DNA of 56,595 bases, from contig CAZEPV010000011.1 of assembly GCA_964514235.1 (NCBI GenBank), forward strand, positions 1 to 56,595, in the 5' to 3' direction. This document shows, in pieces, positions 8,314 through 17,021 of the stretch. The position numbers and the translations under genes are program-made. This stretch comes from JAAYRQ01 sp035647235 (GTDB taxonomy: Bacteria; Bacillota; Syntrophomonadia; Syntrophomonadales; Syntrophomonadaceae). The notes beneath the pieces are model-generated. The model saw only the letters and a program-made list of their open reading frames with translations. It had not been told where the DNA came from and did no database searches. Position 1 is the first letter of the stretch. Each line of letters opens with the position of its first letter.

Positions 8314-8520
8314 TTTATATTTCCTCCTTAATTTCTTAATAATCTTGATTACTCTGTTTTTAAGAAAACCATTATTTTCCTGAATACGAGCTTGGTTCTG
8401 GTGACATAATAATATTAAGAAAACAGCAACACCAGCTTATAAAGTTCCTTATAAATAAGGATAAATCTTATTAAGCCAATACAATTAATATTGTACAAGA
8501 TGTTACTGTTTTCTACCACA

Positions 8521-8592
8521 AATCCACTAGCTAAAACTTAACCTTAGTTGTTGGGCTAACCGATTTTCTAAGTTTAGGACGGCTAGTGGATT
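8521..8592. terminator. Long inverted repeat after the small membrane protein gene
   Basis: AATCCACTAGC (8521-8531) pairs with GCTAGTGGATT (8582-8592); inside it AAACTTA (8534-8540) can pair with TAAGTTT (8569-8575). It directly follows the stop of the minus-strand gene at 8595 but lacks a U-tract, so it is a likely 3'-end structure rather than a proven terminator. The other 200 bases up to the reductase start show only its ribosome binding site. Confidence 0.4.
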
Positions 8593-8594
8593 AC

Positions 8595-8987
8595 TTATTT
8601 TCGTCTAACTAATAAATAAAAATAAACAGTAAATACAAGTGGTGAAACAAGCAAAATATAGTAATAGAGTGGTACCCCATTACTAAAAACATATGCTTTA
8701 ATCGATATAATCGGCAATATAGGCGTATACCAAAAAATCAAGAGGAATATACCTTCACTAATGATTTTAAAATAGGTGATCAGGCTTAAAATCAGGGGTA
8801 GGCTCAGCCACAAGAGCCCAGCAATTCCTTTTATTAATAAAGGTTCCCACCTCAAATCATATATCTCCCGACTAATTATTATTAAGTAAATAAAACTTAA
8901 AAAGATATCTAAACCAGGAAAATACATGCTCAACCAAACAGCTAGTATTGCAAATATATGTATACTCAGTAATCTTAAAGCCACCAT
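8595..8987 (-). CDS. Small integral membrane protein, unknown
   Basis: 130 residues that are almost entirely hydrophobic, with about four membrane helices separated by short charged turns, ending in RRK. No family motif is recognised. Its ATG overlaps the stop of the upstream papain-like gene (TAATG), so the two are translated together and their products may cooperate at the membrane (inference). Confidence 0.65.
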   Translation of the reverse strand: MVALRLLSIHIFAILAVWLSMYFPGLDIFLSFIYLIIISREIYDLRWEPLLIKGIAGLLWLSLPLILSLITYFKIISEGIFLLIFWYTPILPIISIKAYVFSNGVPLYYYILLVSPLVFTVYFYLLVRRK

Positions 8988-9589
8988 TATCTTCCCTTCT
9001 CCCTTATCACCTTTGTCCAGGAGCTAGCATAAAAATTATCGGGAGCAATCCACAAATCACCACTATCATCTAAGTCAATTCCTTCTTTATAATAGGCTAA
9101 CCAAATGATTTTACTACAATTCCATATCCTATCCCCTGCTCTAAAAGCGGTGGGATAAAATAGGCCCCCTTCATATTGTTTTAAGTAATTGACCGCTTTT
9201 TCTTTTATTTCGGGACTTGCATCAACCTTTAAAAGGGCAATTTCGCTATAGTTCCAATAATGATAAATAGGCTGGATAGTCACCCCAAGGTCACCATAAC
9301 CTTCTAAAACTAAATTCTTTCCAATATAAATACTAACATGAGAAAAACGTCCATAAGCACATTTAGGGTAACCGCCGAGTAGAATATCTCCCACTTCTAG
9401 GTCAGCAAAAGAAATCCCATTATCATAATTACCTTCCTGCCCATATCCTACGTAGCCTCGGCTAAAATTTTGCAAATAAAAGCTGCTTATATTATTCGGC
9501 TTGCGTAATATATCAATATTAGCCCAGCTAATACAAATAAATAAAATTATAAATATAGTGGGGAAAATCCACAATCTTGCCCAACGCAT
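8987..9589 (-). CDS. YiiX-like permuted papain-fold protein, membrane anchored
   Basis: 200 residues. An N-terminal helix (residues 5-24) is a signal anchor. The domain that follows matches the permuted NlpC/P60 (YiiX/YebB, DUF830) pattern: VGDILLGG near 66, a histidine in FSHVSIYIG near 82, and a late cysteine in WNCSKIIWLAYYKEG near 156. In this circularly permuted family the His comes before the Cys. Members cleave amide or thioester-like bonds of cell wall peptides or lipids. The extracytoplasmic location is inferred from the N-terminal helix. It forms a two-gene unit with the membrane protein that overlaps it. Confidence 0.75.
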   Translation of the reverse strand: MRWARLWIFPTIFIILFICISWANIDILRKPNNISSFYLQNFSRGYVGYGQEGNYDNGISFADLEVGDILLGGYPKCAYGRFSHVSIYIGKNLVLEGYGDLGVTIQPIYHYWNYSEIALLKVDASPEIKEKAVNYLKQYEGGLFYPTAFRAGDRIWNCSKIIWLAYYKEGIDLDDSGDLWIAPDNFYASSWTKVIREKGR

Positions 9590-9633
9590 AAAATTAAAGG
9601 CCTTTCTTTTACAAATGTTATTATAAAAACCAC

Positions 9634-9666
9634 TTGTAAGTTTGTTTTAACTACTTTGTATATAAT
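9634..9666 (+). promoter_or_regulatory. Candidate promoter for the deacetylase/Hsp70-like operon
   Basis: A consensus -10 (TATAAT, 9661-9666) stands about 147 bases before the deacetylase start. The best -35 matches (TTGTAA at 9634, TTGTTT at 9642) give spacers of 21 and 13 bases, so spacing is poor. The rest of the gap to 9812 holds only the AAGGAG site. Confidence 0.35.
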
Positions 9667-9812
9667 AGTAAAAGAATTAATAGCTAGTAAAGCGAAAACA
9701 CATTTTATGAACTTTTTGCTCTTATAATTAACTTTTTAACCGCAAAAATATAATTTCAGTTGAATTACCTGTATAAATCGGCAAAAATATATATAAGGAG
9801 TTGTTAAATTAT

Positions 9813-10727
9813 ATGTCGAGATTCTTAGCATTTACATTAGTAGCCCTTTTATTATTAGGTTGTGGGACAGTAAACGAAATAGAACCTAGCCCTAAAACTA
9901 CCCCTAGCCCCTCGGAATCATCAATTAATAAGGAAATAGACACAGCTCAAGATAATGACGCAGAAAATGAGCCCACATTAGAATTGCCTCCCCAGGAAGA
10001 AAGAAAATCTCCTGAGCCACAAGCTGAAGAAAGTCAATCTACATTAAATAATAAGGTTTTATCTTGGTATTTAAAACCTAATTTGGAACATGCTATTCCC
10101 GAAGTACCTGGGGATATCAAGGAAATCTTAGCCCAAAATAATGGTTTTTATGTATTGCCCAATGAGCAAAATAAAGTTTACCTTACTTTCGACGAAGGTT
10201 ATGAGTTAGGTTACACCCCCTTAATTTTAGACATACTCAAAGAAAATAAGGTCAAAGCCACCTTTTTTATAACTGGACATTATATAAAGTCACAGCCAGA
10301 CTTGGTGCAAAGGATGGTCAATGAGGGCCATATGGTAGCCAACCATACTGTGAACCATCCTAATTTAGCCCAAGTTACCCCAGACAAGCTAGAAGAAGAA
10401 ATTATACAGCTTGAGGAAGATTTTAGAAATTTAACGGCTACGGAGATGGGCAGATACATTAGACCCCCAGCCGGCAACTATTCAGAGGCTAGTCTAGGCT
10501 ATACGGATAAGCTGGGATATGCCACGGTTTTTTGGAGTCTGGCTTTTAACGACTGGGATCCAAATAATCAACCCGGTCGCGATTATTCCTATAAATATGT
10601 AAAAGACCACATCCACCCTGGGGCTGTAATTTTATTACATGCGGTTTCCGCAAGTAATACCGAAGCACTACCCGATATTTTAGTGGACTTGCAGGAAGAA
10701 GGCTATATTTTTTCACTATTTGAATAA
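9813..10727 (+). CDS. Polysaccharide deacetylase lipoprotein (PdaA-like)
   Basis: About 304 residues. A lipoprotein signal with lipobox LLLGC is followed by a Pro/Ser/Glu-rich linker to about residue 70 and a NodB-homology deacetylase domain. Motifs: LTFDEGYELG (in PdaA-type enzymes the usual second Asp is Glu), NHTVNHPNL (metal histidines), RPPAGNYSE and a final HAVSASN. This matches PdaA, which deacetylates N-acetylmuramic acid as the first step to muramic delta-lactam in spore cortex. Here the enzyme is tethered to the outer face of the membrane. ATG 9813 is preferred because AAGGAG lies 12 bases upstream; an in-frame TTG at 9801 touches the ribosome site. Same direction as the four genes after it. 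Confidence 0.88.
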   Translation: MSRFLAFTLVALLLLGCGTVNEIEPSPKTTPSPSESSINKEIDTAQDNDAENEPTLELPPQEERKSPEPQAEESQSTLNNKVLSWYLKPNLEHAIPEVPGDIKEILAQNNGFYVLPNEQNKVYLTFDEGYELGYTPLILDILKENKVKATFFITGHYIKSQPDLVQRMVNEGHMVANHTVNHPNLAQVTPDKLEEEIIQLEEDFRNLTATEMGRYIRPPAGNYSEASLGYTDKLGYATVFWSLAFNDWDPNNQPGRDYSYKYVKDHIHPGAVILLHAVSASNTEALPDILVDLQEEGYIFSLFE

Positions 10728-10740
10728 AAGGGGTTTTAGT

Positions 10741-11430
10741 GTGAGGGCTATTCTGAGAAAAATATCAAAAGAAGCTGAGCTTACTACTAGAGAGCATAAT
10801 AAGCTTTTGCAGTATATTAATGATTTACGGCAAGATTCTCCCGAATCATATGCTGTTTTTTATAGTAAATACGCAAATTCTCTATATCTTAACTATAATA
10901 CTCTTATCCCCAAATATACTTGGGATATGGATAACCTGGTTAATTATTTAATTGAACATCCCGAGTTAGTAGCTGCAAATAGAAGTATCCCCATAAGTGA
11001 ATTTCCCCTAGATGCGCAGCCTTACCTTATAGATACATTCGGTCTGGAATATGCTATGATTCCTACCTATTTAACCAATATCCTTAACACGGAGACTAGC
11101 CCAAACTTGCCTCGGAATAGAGAAGAAGCTATAAAAATAAAATATGAGGAAGCTAACCCTTACAAAGAAGTTGGCTTAAAACAGCACTTTGACCGTCTAG
11201 CCAAATATAAATTTATTAGCCGCTTGCAAACTTACCGTTATTTAACTAGAAATAAGGCTGCCTTTGACCGTTTTGAATTAGTCAGTCCCGACTGTTTAGG
11301 AGGTATTTTTACTAACAAAGACAAATCTATTTATTATTACTTATTCTTAACTGAACCCGACTTGTCCAAAGCTCAAAGTGCGTGTACACTTTTGAATTAC
11401 ACATTTTATAATAGAACTGATGGTGAATAA
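10741..11430 (+). CDS. Unrecognised soluble protein, first gene of Hsp70-like operon
   Basis: About 229 residues from GTG, with AAAAGGGG just upstream; an ATG at 10720 overlapping the deacetylase end would add seven residues. The protein is hydrophilic and mainly helical, and rich in Tyr, Leu and Asn, with no signal, membrane helix or Cys pattern. The last third is strand-rich (DCLGGIFTNKDKSIYYYLFL). I recognise no family. The gene ends two bases before the next, so it belongs to a four-gene translationally coupled set ending in an Hsp70-like ATPase. Confidence 0.6.
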   Translation: MRAILRKISKEAELTTREHNKLLQYINDLRQDSPESYAVFYSKYANSLYLNYNTLIPKYTWDMDNLVNYLIEHPELVAANRSIPISEFPLDAQPYLIDTFGLEYAMIPTYLTNILNTETSPNLPRNREEAIKIKYEEANPYKEVGLKQHFDRLAKYKFISRLQTYRYLTRNKAAFDRFELVSPDCLGGIFTNKDKSIYYYLFLTEPDLSKAQSACTLLNYTFYNRTDGE

Positions 11431-11432
11431 TT

Positions 11433-12881
11433 ATGCAAAGTTTATGGTCACAACTCGAAGCAAGCCCAGATTTGTTTACTTATTGGGAAAAAGAAGTTAG
11501 GCTGCGCCATAATTTTAGAAAAGATTATTCTATTGACCACATTATTAAGCTTGAGAACATGAAGCAAATTGATTTCCTGTATCGTAGCCTTTACTTAGTC
11601 AATAGACAAAATGACTTTTATATTATGCTTATTGCAAATTCAAACAAGACATTTGCCTTGAATTGGTTGAAGGAAGCTGGGGATAGTTTAATCACTGATT
11701 TTCTCCAATATATACCTAGATATATATTGGAATATAGTCCCAGAACCACCGTCTTGCAGTTTTTAATCCATATTTATAATCCCAAATACGACTCCTTTTT
11801 TATGCCTATCATCGACTTAATGGATCAAGAAGAATGTCAGTTTTTCATAAGCAAAACTGCTAATAGAAATTTGAGAAATTTATTAAAGAGTAAAAAAGAT
11901 CAATTAGAAAGTGAAGAAAAAGGCTGGTTTTATGGTTTGAATTTAAAAAATCCAGCCCCACTTCCTACGTTGTATGGAGACAAACTTGCACTAATTACCC
12001 AAGCTATTAACTATATCCACCGAAATAGAAACTATTTTGAATATAGCCCCACCTACCCCCAAAAATATTTTACTGATTTACTTAGTTTTGCCGAACTCTT
12101 ATTTGAAATTGGTTTAGTGGCAGATAGTCTTCATATGCTCTTATTGATTTATCAACATTATGAAAAAGATAATAAAAGCTTAGATTTTACCGAAGATGAA
12201 ATAATCTTCAAGACCTTTAATAAACAAGTTCGGCGGGTTCTGCCTATTTATGCCCTACTGTACCAAGCAGAATCATTTAATTTTAGTTTACAATTTTATC
12301 ATCAAAACTTTCCGAGGCTTACGCCAGACCTTGCTTCTTTGACTTATATGAAAATATATGAAAAACTACATCTTGCAGCACAAGACTTTTCTACTACCAT
12401 TTTAGATTCCTACCCGGAAATTTTAAAAATAAAGCAGATACGTCCTGATGAAACTGCCCTACTTTATGAACATGAATTGACGGAAAAAATGACCTCCCAG
12501 CGTTTTTCGAAGCTTTTGAATTTAGCTGAGACGAAACTAGCTTCACTGCCACATGAGGCATTCATAACTCTAGATTTACTAAAAAATCTTTTGCAACATG
12601 GTTGGACTGCAGATACAAGCAGCTCAGATATAATCGCCACAAACTACCTGGAACTTTTTAGCTGGTTACCTTGTCCACTATTTATTAATAATCTATTAGT
12701 TACTGAGTTAAATACACATACATCTCCCAGGATTAAGGAAGAAGTAGAAAAGCATATGAAATTACTTGACTACTATAATTCCTATTCCATTTGGCAAGAC
12801 ATTACGGAAAAACCAGATCTTATTAAAAATGAAACTATCAGGAGATTGATTTTCACTGGAAAGTTTACGGGGGTATTATAA
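11433..12881 (+). CDS. Unrecognised large helical protein, second gene of Hsp70-like operon
   Basis: 482 residues, predicted almost wholly alpha-helical from heptad-like Leu/Ile/Phe spacing and very few Gly. This resembles helical-repeat scaffolds (TPR or HEAT-like), but no repeat consensus is clear. There is no signal peptide or membrane helix. Aromatic content is high (many Tyr/Phe), and the N-terminal third contains ILEYSPRTTVLQFLIHIYN. Start ATG 11433 is two bases after the previous stop; its stop abuts the next ATG with zero spacing. A scaffold or client-binding role beside the Hsp70-like ATPase is inference only. Confidence 0.6.
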   Translation: MQSLWSQLEASPDLFTYWEKEVRLRHNFRKDYSIDHIIKLENMKQIDFLYRSLYLVNRQNDFYIMLIANSNKTFALNWLKEAGDSLITDFLQYIPRYILEYSPRTTVLQFLIHIYNPKYDSFFMPIIDLMDQEECQFFISKTANRNLRNLLKSKKDQLESEEKGWFYGLNLKNPAPLPTLYGDKLALITQAINYIHRNRNYFEYSPTYPQKYFTDLLSFAELLFEIGLVADSLHMLLLIYQHYEKDNKSLDFTEDEIIFKTFNKQVRRVLPIYALLYQAESFNFSLQFYHQNFPRLTPDLASLTYMKIYEKLHLAAQDFSTTILDSYPEILKIKQIRPDETALLYEHELTEKMTSQRFSKLLNLAETKLASLPHEAFITLDLLKNLLQHGWTADTSSSDIIATNYLELFSWLPCPLFINNLLVTELNTHTSPRIKEEVEKHMKLLDYYNSYSIWQDITEKPDLIKNETIRRLIFTGKFTGVL

Positions 12882-14471
12882 ATGAATCAAGCGATAATTT
12901 CGGATTATTTAAAAATCTTAGAAGAGCTTTTTTTACAAGCTCATAATATTGCCATTTCTAATCATGCTTTAGGCTTTAATGAGCATGCAATTAACTATAA
13001 TGATATAGATAATTATATGCTGGAACTAAACACCTACTATTATAAAAGCTTTCATGAAAACTTTTTTCCCCAATATAAAACTACTTTAATCAAAGCAATA
13101 GAAGATTTATGGCAAATTAAAAGTAACCAAAGTATGGTAATCACAGATTTGCAGGCTAATATAAAACGCTATGCCAAATTATATAATCAAGTAAAGCTAA
13201 TAAATAATCTTTTACAAAATACTAGGGAGGATTTTAACAATTTATTATATGCCCTTTATAGGGAGAAAGAGCAGCATAACCTGGAGCTAATGTATGCCCT
13301 AAAAAGGATAAGTACTGCCTTTAATAAACTGGAAAATCTGGCTATGATTTTGACTAGCTTACATGAGGATAAAGACTGGCTAGATGTTCTCAACTTGTAT
13401 CCCAATATACCCAGTAATTTAGTAAGTATCTTTAGAAATTCACCCCCTAAGCTAGATATAGTCAGGCGACTTATCATTAGGTTAAGAGCTATTTTAAAAT
13501 TAACCAGCCAATTACAAAACCAAGATATAAGCAAAAAAATAGTCCGAAATATTATAAAGGAACTTAAAAATCAACTTGAACTAATTAGTAAAGACAAAGA
13601 ATGGTCTAGCCTACCCCCGACTTTTATAAACGATTTTAATTTCAAGGTTCCAACTTTTATAGAACTGATTTCCCTTAATAATGAACTAAACAAGTTAGAC
13701 AGAATTCGCCATATAGCCAGGGATTATGAATTTTTGATCTCAAACCTCATTATAGTAATCGAAAAGAGTCTGGATTTCCTAGAAAACAACTTTTCCTCCC
13801 ATATCCAGGACTTACTAGAAAACAGTGGGGCTATTATTAATTTAACCCATAATTCCCTAGTAAGGCTCAACCAAAATATTGCGGAAGCCCAGACAGACTT
13901 AAAGCGTTTCCAAAATGATATTTTAAAAACGGGTGAACCAGATTTTGCTTACTTGGCTAAAATTGTTACCAGTTTTTTAGAGGATTACCAAGATTTATTT
14001 ATCCAGCTTTCCGAACACGAAAACCTTATGCTAGTTACCCCTATTGCCAAGCAGCTTAATTTAATCAATCTAGAATTTGTAGATTTAGGTCGCTATCTAC
14101 AAGCCCTGCAAGAAAAATATGCTTTTGCAGAGTCAATGGAAAATAAATACTTAGACTTAATTAATATTTTAGATTCCTATATAAGTTATACTAATAATGC
14201 GCGTGGTGACTTGGAACGAATCATGGCCCCCCGCAATTTAAGCCGAGTATGGAAGGGATTTAATGTTAAGGCTGAGCGCATCCCTTTGGAAGTAGGGAAA
14301 GTAATTCCAAGCGAATACGCAGATATTTTAGCCCAGGCCAATATCAGCAGAAAAGTAAGCCACTTAGATACTGATACAATCTTATATGAAGAGGGGGATA
14401 TATTTATAATTACAGTTGATGATGTAACTATTTATGAAATACCAGCCCTTACTTTGGCGCAGAAAGGTTAG
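12882..14471 (+). CDS. Unrecognised coiled-coil protein, third gene of Hsp70-like operon
   Basis: 529 residues. Residues 1-450 are long amphipathic helices with heptads suited to coiled coils or helical bundles (ISKKIVRNIIKELKNQLEL; LVRLNQNIAEAQTDLKRF). The last 70 residues change to a small strand-rich module (VGKVIPSEYADIL ... DIFIITVDDVTIYEIPALTL). There is no signal peptide or Walker motif. The architecture, a long helical rod plus a C-terminal beta tip, suggests a structural or adaptor protein. The gene starts immediately after the preceding stop and ends five bases before the Hsp70-like gene. Confidence 0.6.
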   Translation: MNQAIISDYLKILEELFLQAHNIAISNHALGFNEHAINYNDIDNYMLELNTYYYKSFHENFFPQYKTTLIKAIEDLWQIKSNQSMVITDLQANIKRYAKLYNQVKLINNLLQNTREDFNNLLYALYREKEQHNLELMYALKRISTAFNKLENLAMILTSLHEDKDWLDVLNLYPNIPSNLVSIFRNSPPKLDIVRRLIIRLRAILKLTSQLQNQDISKKIVRNIIKELKNQLELISKDKEWSSLPPTFINDFNFKVPTFIELISLNNELNKLDRIRHIARDYEFLISNLIIVIEKSLDFLENNFSSHIQDLLENSGAIINLTHNSLVRLNQNIAEAQTDLKRFQNDILKTGEPDFAYLAKIVTSFLEDYQDLFIQLSEHENLMLVTPIAKQLNLINLEFVDLGRYLQALQEKYAFAESMENKYLDLINILDSYISYTNNARGDLERIMAPRNLSRVWKGFNVKAERIPLEVGKVIPSEYADILAQANISRKVSHLDTDTILYEEGDIFIITVDDVTIYEIPALTLAQKG

Positions 14472-14476
14472 ATTAT

Positions 14477-16120
14477 ATGAACTTAGCCATTGATTTTGGC
14501 ACTTCCTTTACCAAAATAGGATATATGTCAGATGGTCATTTTAACAATTTAACCGATCTTAATGGTCTTCCTTCGGCATTTGCTTATATCAGGGCTAAAG
14601 ACCAGTTGCTTTTCGGTTATAATGCCCTACAACTTAGTGGCCCCGATATTTATTTGTTTCCTAATTTTAAGCTAGAATTAAAAAGGAACCTAAACTTTTC
14701 GGTAGGCTCCTATAACTTGGCTGAAATTCTATATCATTTTTTTGCTTTTTTAGATGAGGAATATATAAGACCAAGCCATATTGCTTTTACTACAATTAGC
14801 TTAGCCATTCCCAATTATTTTGGCCTTAATGCCCGCCAACTTTTAATTAAGACCTTAGACAGGATATACCCGAAATCAATAATTTACCTAATTCCTGAAC
14901 CTGTTGCCGCCTTAGCAGGCCATATTATAGTGAACAAGAATGAGGAAATTGATGGGGATATATTAGTTATTGATATGGGTGGGGGAACTAGTGATTTTTC
15001 TTTCTTAACTTTTTCTAGTGAGGATACCGAAATTATTATAGAGTCACAAGTGCAAATGGGTCAGGATGTTTTTTCAGGCTTGGAAATAGATAAGGCCATT
15101 CTGCACCATATACTTTTGCCTAGTTTAAAAGGGAAAACCAATATAGAAAGGCTAGATTCATCTTATCGGCGATTACTTAAACTTGCAGAAACAATAAAAA
15201 TCCAAGTTAGTAATCATGGACACTTTTATATAAATGAGCCCGATTTATTGCCAGGCTATTCATTTATAGAAGAGTTTAAGGATACCCATATACTTAAGGT
15301 GGTAAATTCAGCCTTAACTAAGCTTAGGCAGTACTTTATTAATCATATTGTCGGCATGGCCAAAAACCTAGGTTTATACAATGGCATTTGGAAGTTAGAT
15401 AAAGTCCTACTTTTGGGGGGGACTTCCAAGACTATAGGAATTCATAGCTTTTGGGCTAACATATTTCATCCCACAACTGTTAACCAGCCTCTAGATAAGA
15501 CATTAAATGTAGTCAAAGGTTTAGCAGTTTGGCCTGAAATTATGAATTCACCTATTAATATCAAGACAATTTATCCCTTTAATTTTTATATTCAAACCCT
15601 AGAAAATAATTCCTACCAGCTTGAATCTATACATTTTGATACCTCAATGCTAGAATTAGATATCCATGGACAATATACCATATTCAGTTTTCCTGTAAAT
15701 TCTATATATAATCTATCCGACAATAAAAATGAACTTAAATTAAAGATATATGAAGTGGCAGAAGAAAATGAAGCTAACTTGGACAGGTTCATAGGCCAAG
15801 AAATAGTCTTGGACCTGCAAGAACCCATATATGATGGAAACCAATACATAGAGGTAAAACTCAATTTTTCCTCTGCAGAATTGACTGCTGATTTTATACA
15901 AGTTAACCCCCAATCCCCCAAGACTAGTTTCCCTGAACTCGCTTTGGAAATCGAAGCAGATTGGTTAACTTTTATTGAGGGGATTGACCTAATAAGCCCA
16001 GAATTTAAGCAAGATTTATCTGATTTTTTACATGGTGATTTAACCACTGCACAACCTGTATCTAGCCAATTAGAATTCATGAAATTTAAATTGTTAACAT
16101 TATTGAACTATATTTCATAA
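14477..16120 (+). CDS. Divergent Hsp70/actin-fold ATPase
   Basis: 547 residues. Residues 1-355 are an actin-like ATPase domain with Hsp70 signatures: phosphate-1 loop DFGTSFTKIG (6-15), connect-1 IPEPVAALAGH (139-149), phosphate-2 IDMGGGTSDFSF (165-176), a GQDVFSGLEID segment (Hsp70 GGEDFD equivalent) and adenosine loop LLLGGTSKT (311-319). The remaining 190 residues are strand-rich, then a short helical end. They may form a divergent beta-sandwich substrate domain, but they lack the DnaK C-terminal signature. DnaK is about 610 residues, and no dnaJ or grpE lies nearby, so this is not housekeeping DnaK. It probably drives ATP-dependent conformational change of the three partner proteins encoded directly upstream (inference). 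Confidence 0.8.
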   Translation: MNLAIDFGTSFTKIGYMSDGHFNNLTDLNGLPSAFAYIRAKDQLLFGYNALQLSGPDIYLFPNFKLELKRNLNFSVGSYNLAEILYHFFAFLDEEYIRPSHIAFTTISLAIPNYFGLNARQLLIKTLDRIYPKSIIYLIPEPVAALAGHIIVNKNEEIDGDILVIDMGGGTSDFSFLTFSSEDTEIIIESQVQMGQDVFSGLEIDKAILHHILLPSLKGKTNIERLDSSYRRLLKLAETIKIQVSNHGHFYINEPDLLPGYSFIEEFKDTHILKVVNSALTKLRQYFINHIVGMAKNLGLYNGIWKLDKVLLLGGTSKTIGIHSFWANIFHPTTVNQPLDKTLNVVKGLAVWPEIMNSPINIKTIYPFNFYIQTLENNSYQLESIHFDTSMLELDIHGQYTIFSFPVNSIYNLSDNKNELKLKIYEVAEENEANLDRFIGQEIVLDLQEPIYDGNQYIEVKLNFSSAELTADFIQVNPQSPKTSFPELALEIEADWLTFIEGIDLISPEFKQDLSDFLHGDLTTAQPVSSQLEFMKFKLLTLLNYIS

Positions 16121-16148
16121 AAATTTTTATAGGAAAGGGATGATATAT

Positions 16149-16952
16149 GTGACTGTGACTTTTGCCCTCCATCCTGCAGCTTCCAAGCATATTATTGCTC
16201 AGGCAGTTGTCAAAATGCCCGAGGTACAAAATGCATTAAAGCACGGCAAAATAATTATTGGGGCAGGTACAACTAACCTTAGTATTGCTAGTTTACTATT
16301 AGGGGAAGCTTTTGAACCAAAAGAGTCCTATATAGCAGGCCTAGTAGCCGAGCAGGTACCATGTATAACTAACCCAGCGGAACGTAGGTTATGGTGTCTG
16401 GATAAAGGTAAATTGCTGGAAAATGTGGATTGGGTTGAGTTTTTGGCTACATTTACTAAGGAAGATATTTTTATCAAGGGGGCCAATGCCCTTGATCCAC
16501 AAGGAAATGTAGGTATAGTCATGGCTGATCTATCTGGGGGGACCATAGGCCGAAGCATAGGTATTATAAAATCGCGTGGCATCAAGCTTATTTGCCCAGT
16601 TGGATTGGAAAAGTTAGTGCCCTCTTGTATAGAAGCCGAGAAATTAATGGGGATTTATAAAACACCCACCCGTTTAGGTATGCAAATCGGTTATATGGCA
16701 GTAACCAACAGCACTGTAATTACCGAAATCGAAAGTATCAAAATACTTTTCGGGATAGATTCGGTACACATAGCAAGTGGTGGGGTTACTGGCATGGAAG
16801 GTGCAGTTACACTAGCTTCAAATTGTGAAAATGAGGATCAAGCTAAAAAATTGCTGGATCTAATCAAAAAAGCTAATAGATTACCCCCTCTCAAGGTTAA
16901 AAAACTAAAATGCAAAGACTGTCCTAATCCTTGTTATTTTAATCAAGCCTAA
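16149..16952 (+). CDS. Conserved-looking unknown protein with C-terminal Cys cluster
   Basis: About 267 residues, soluble. An alpha/beta protein with glycine-rich loops (IIGAGTTNLS; FIKGANALDPQGNVGIV; DLSGGTIGRS; GVTGMEG), reminiscent of the NagB/RpiA/CoA-transferase-like folds but without a catalytic signature I can assign. It ends with LKCKDCPNPCYF, a CxxC-x3-C cluster that could bind metal or an Fe-S centre. GTG 16149 is nine bases downstream of an in-frame ATG that touches AGGAAAGGG, so GTG gives the better spacing. It follows the Hsp70-like gene by about 28 bases in the same direction and converges on the MerR gene. Confidence 0.6.
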   Translation: MTVTFALHPAASKHIIAQAVVKMPEVQNALKHGKIIIGAGTTNLSIASLLLGEAFEPKESYIAGLVAEQVPCITNPAERRLWCLDKGKLLENVDWVEFLATFTKEDIFIKGANALDPQGNVGIVMADLSGGTIGRSIGIIKSRGIKLICPVGLEKLVPSCIEAEKLMGIYKTPTRLGMQIGYMAVTNSTVITEIESIKILFGIDSVHIASGGVTGMEGAVTLASNCENEDQAKKLLDLIKKANRLPPLKVKKLKCKDCPNPCYFNQA

Positions 16953-16958
16953 GTAATC

Positions 16959-17021
16959 AACAGGAAGGCTATTTGCCTACTAGCCTTGATAACCATGAAG
17001 AACGGCTTTTGCCTTCCTGTT
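16959..17021. terminator. Overlapping hairpins at a convergent junction
   Basis: AACAGGAAGGC (16959-16969) pairs with GCCTTCCTGTT (17011-17021). Alternatively AAGGCTA (16965-16971) pairs with TAGCCTT (16981-16987). The two structures share bases and exclude each other. They cover the space after the unknown gene and the 3' end of the MerR gene. No U-tract is seen. Confidence 0.4.

Noticed and set aside
9801..9812. Upstream TTG start for the deacetylase
   Set aside because: It directly touches the AAGGAG site; ATG 9813 gives a proper lipoprotein signal.
14477..16120. Housekeeping DnaK or an actin-like plasmid segregation protein
   Set aside because: C-terminus unlike DnaK and no grpE/dnaJ; loops match Hsp70 better than ParM/MreB, and no plasmid functions are nearby.
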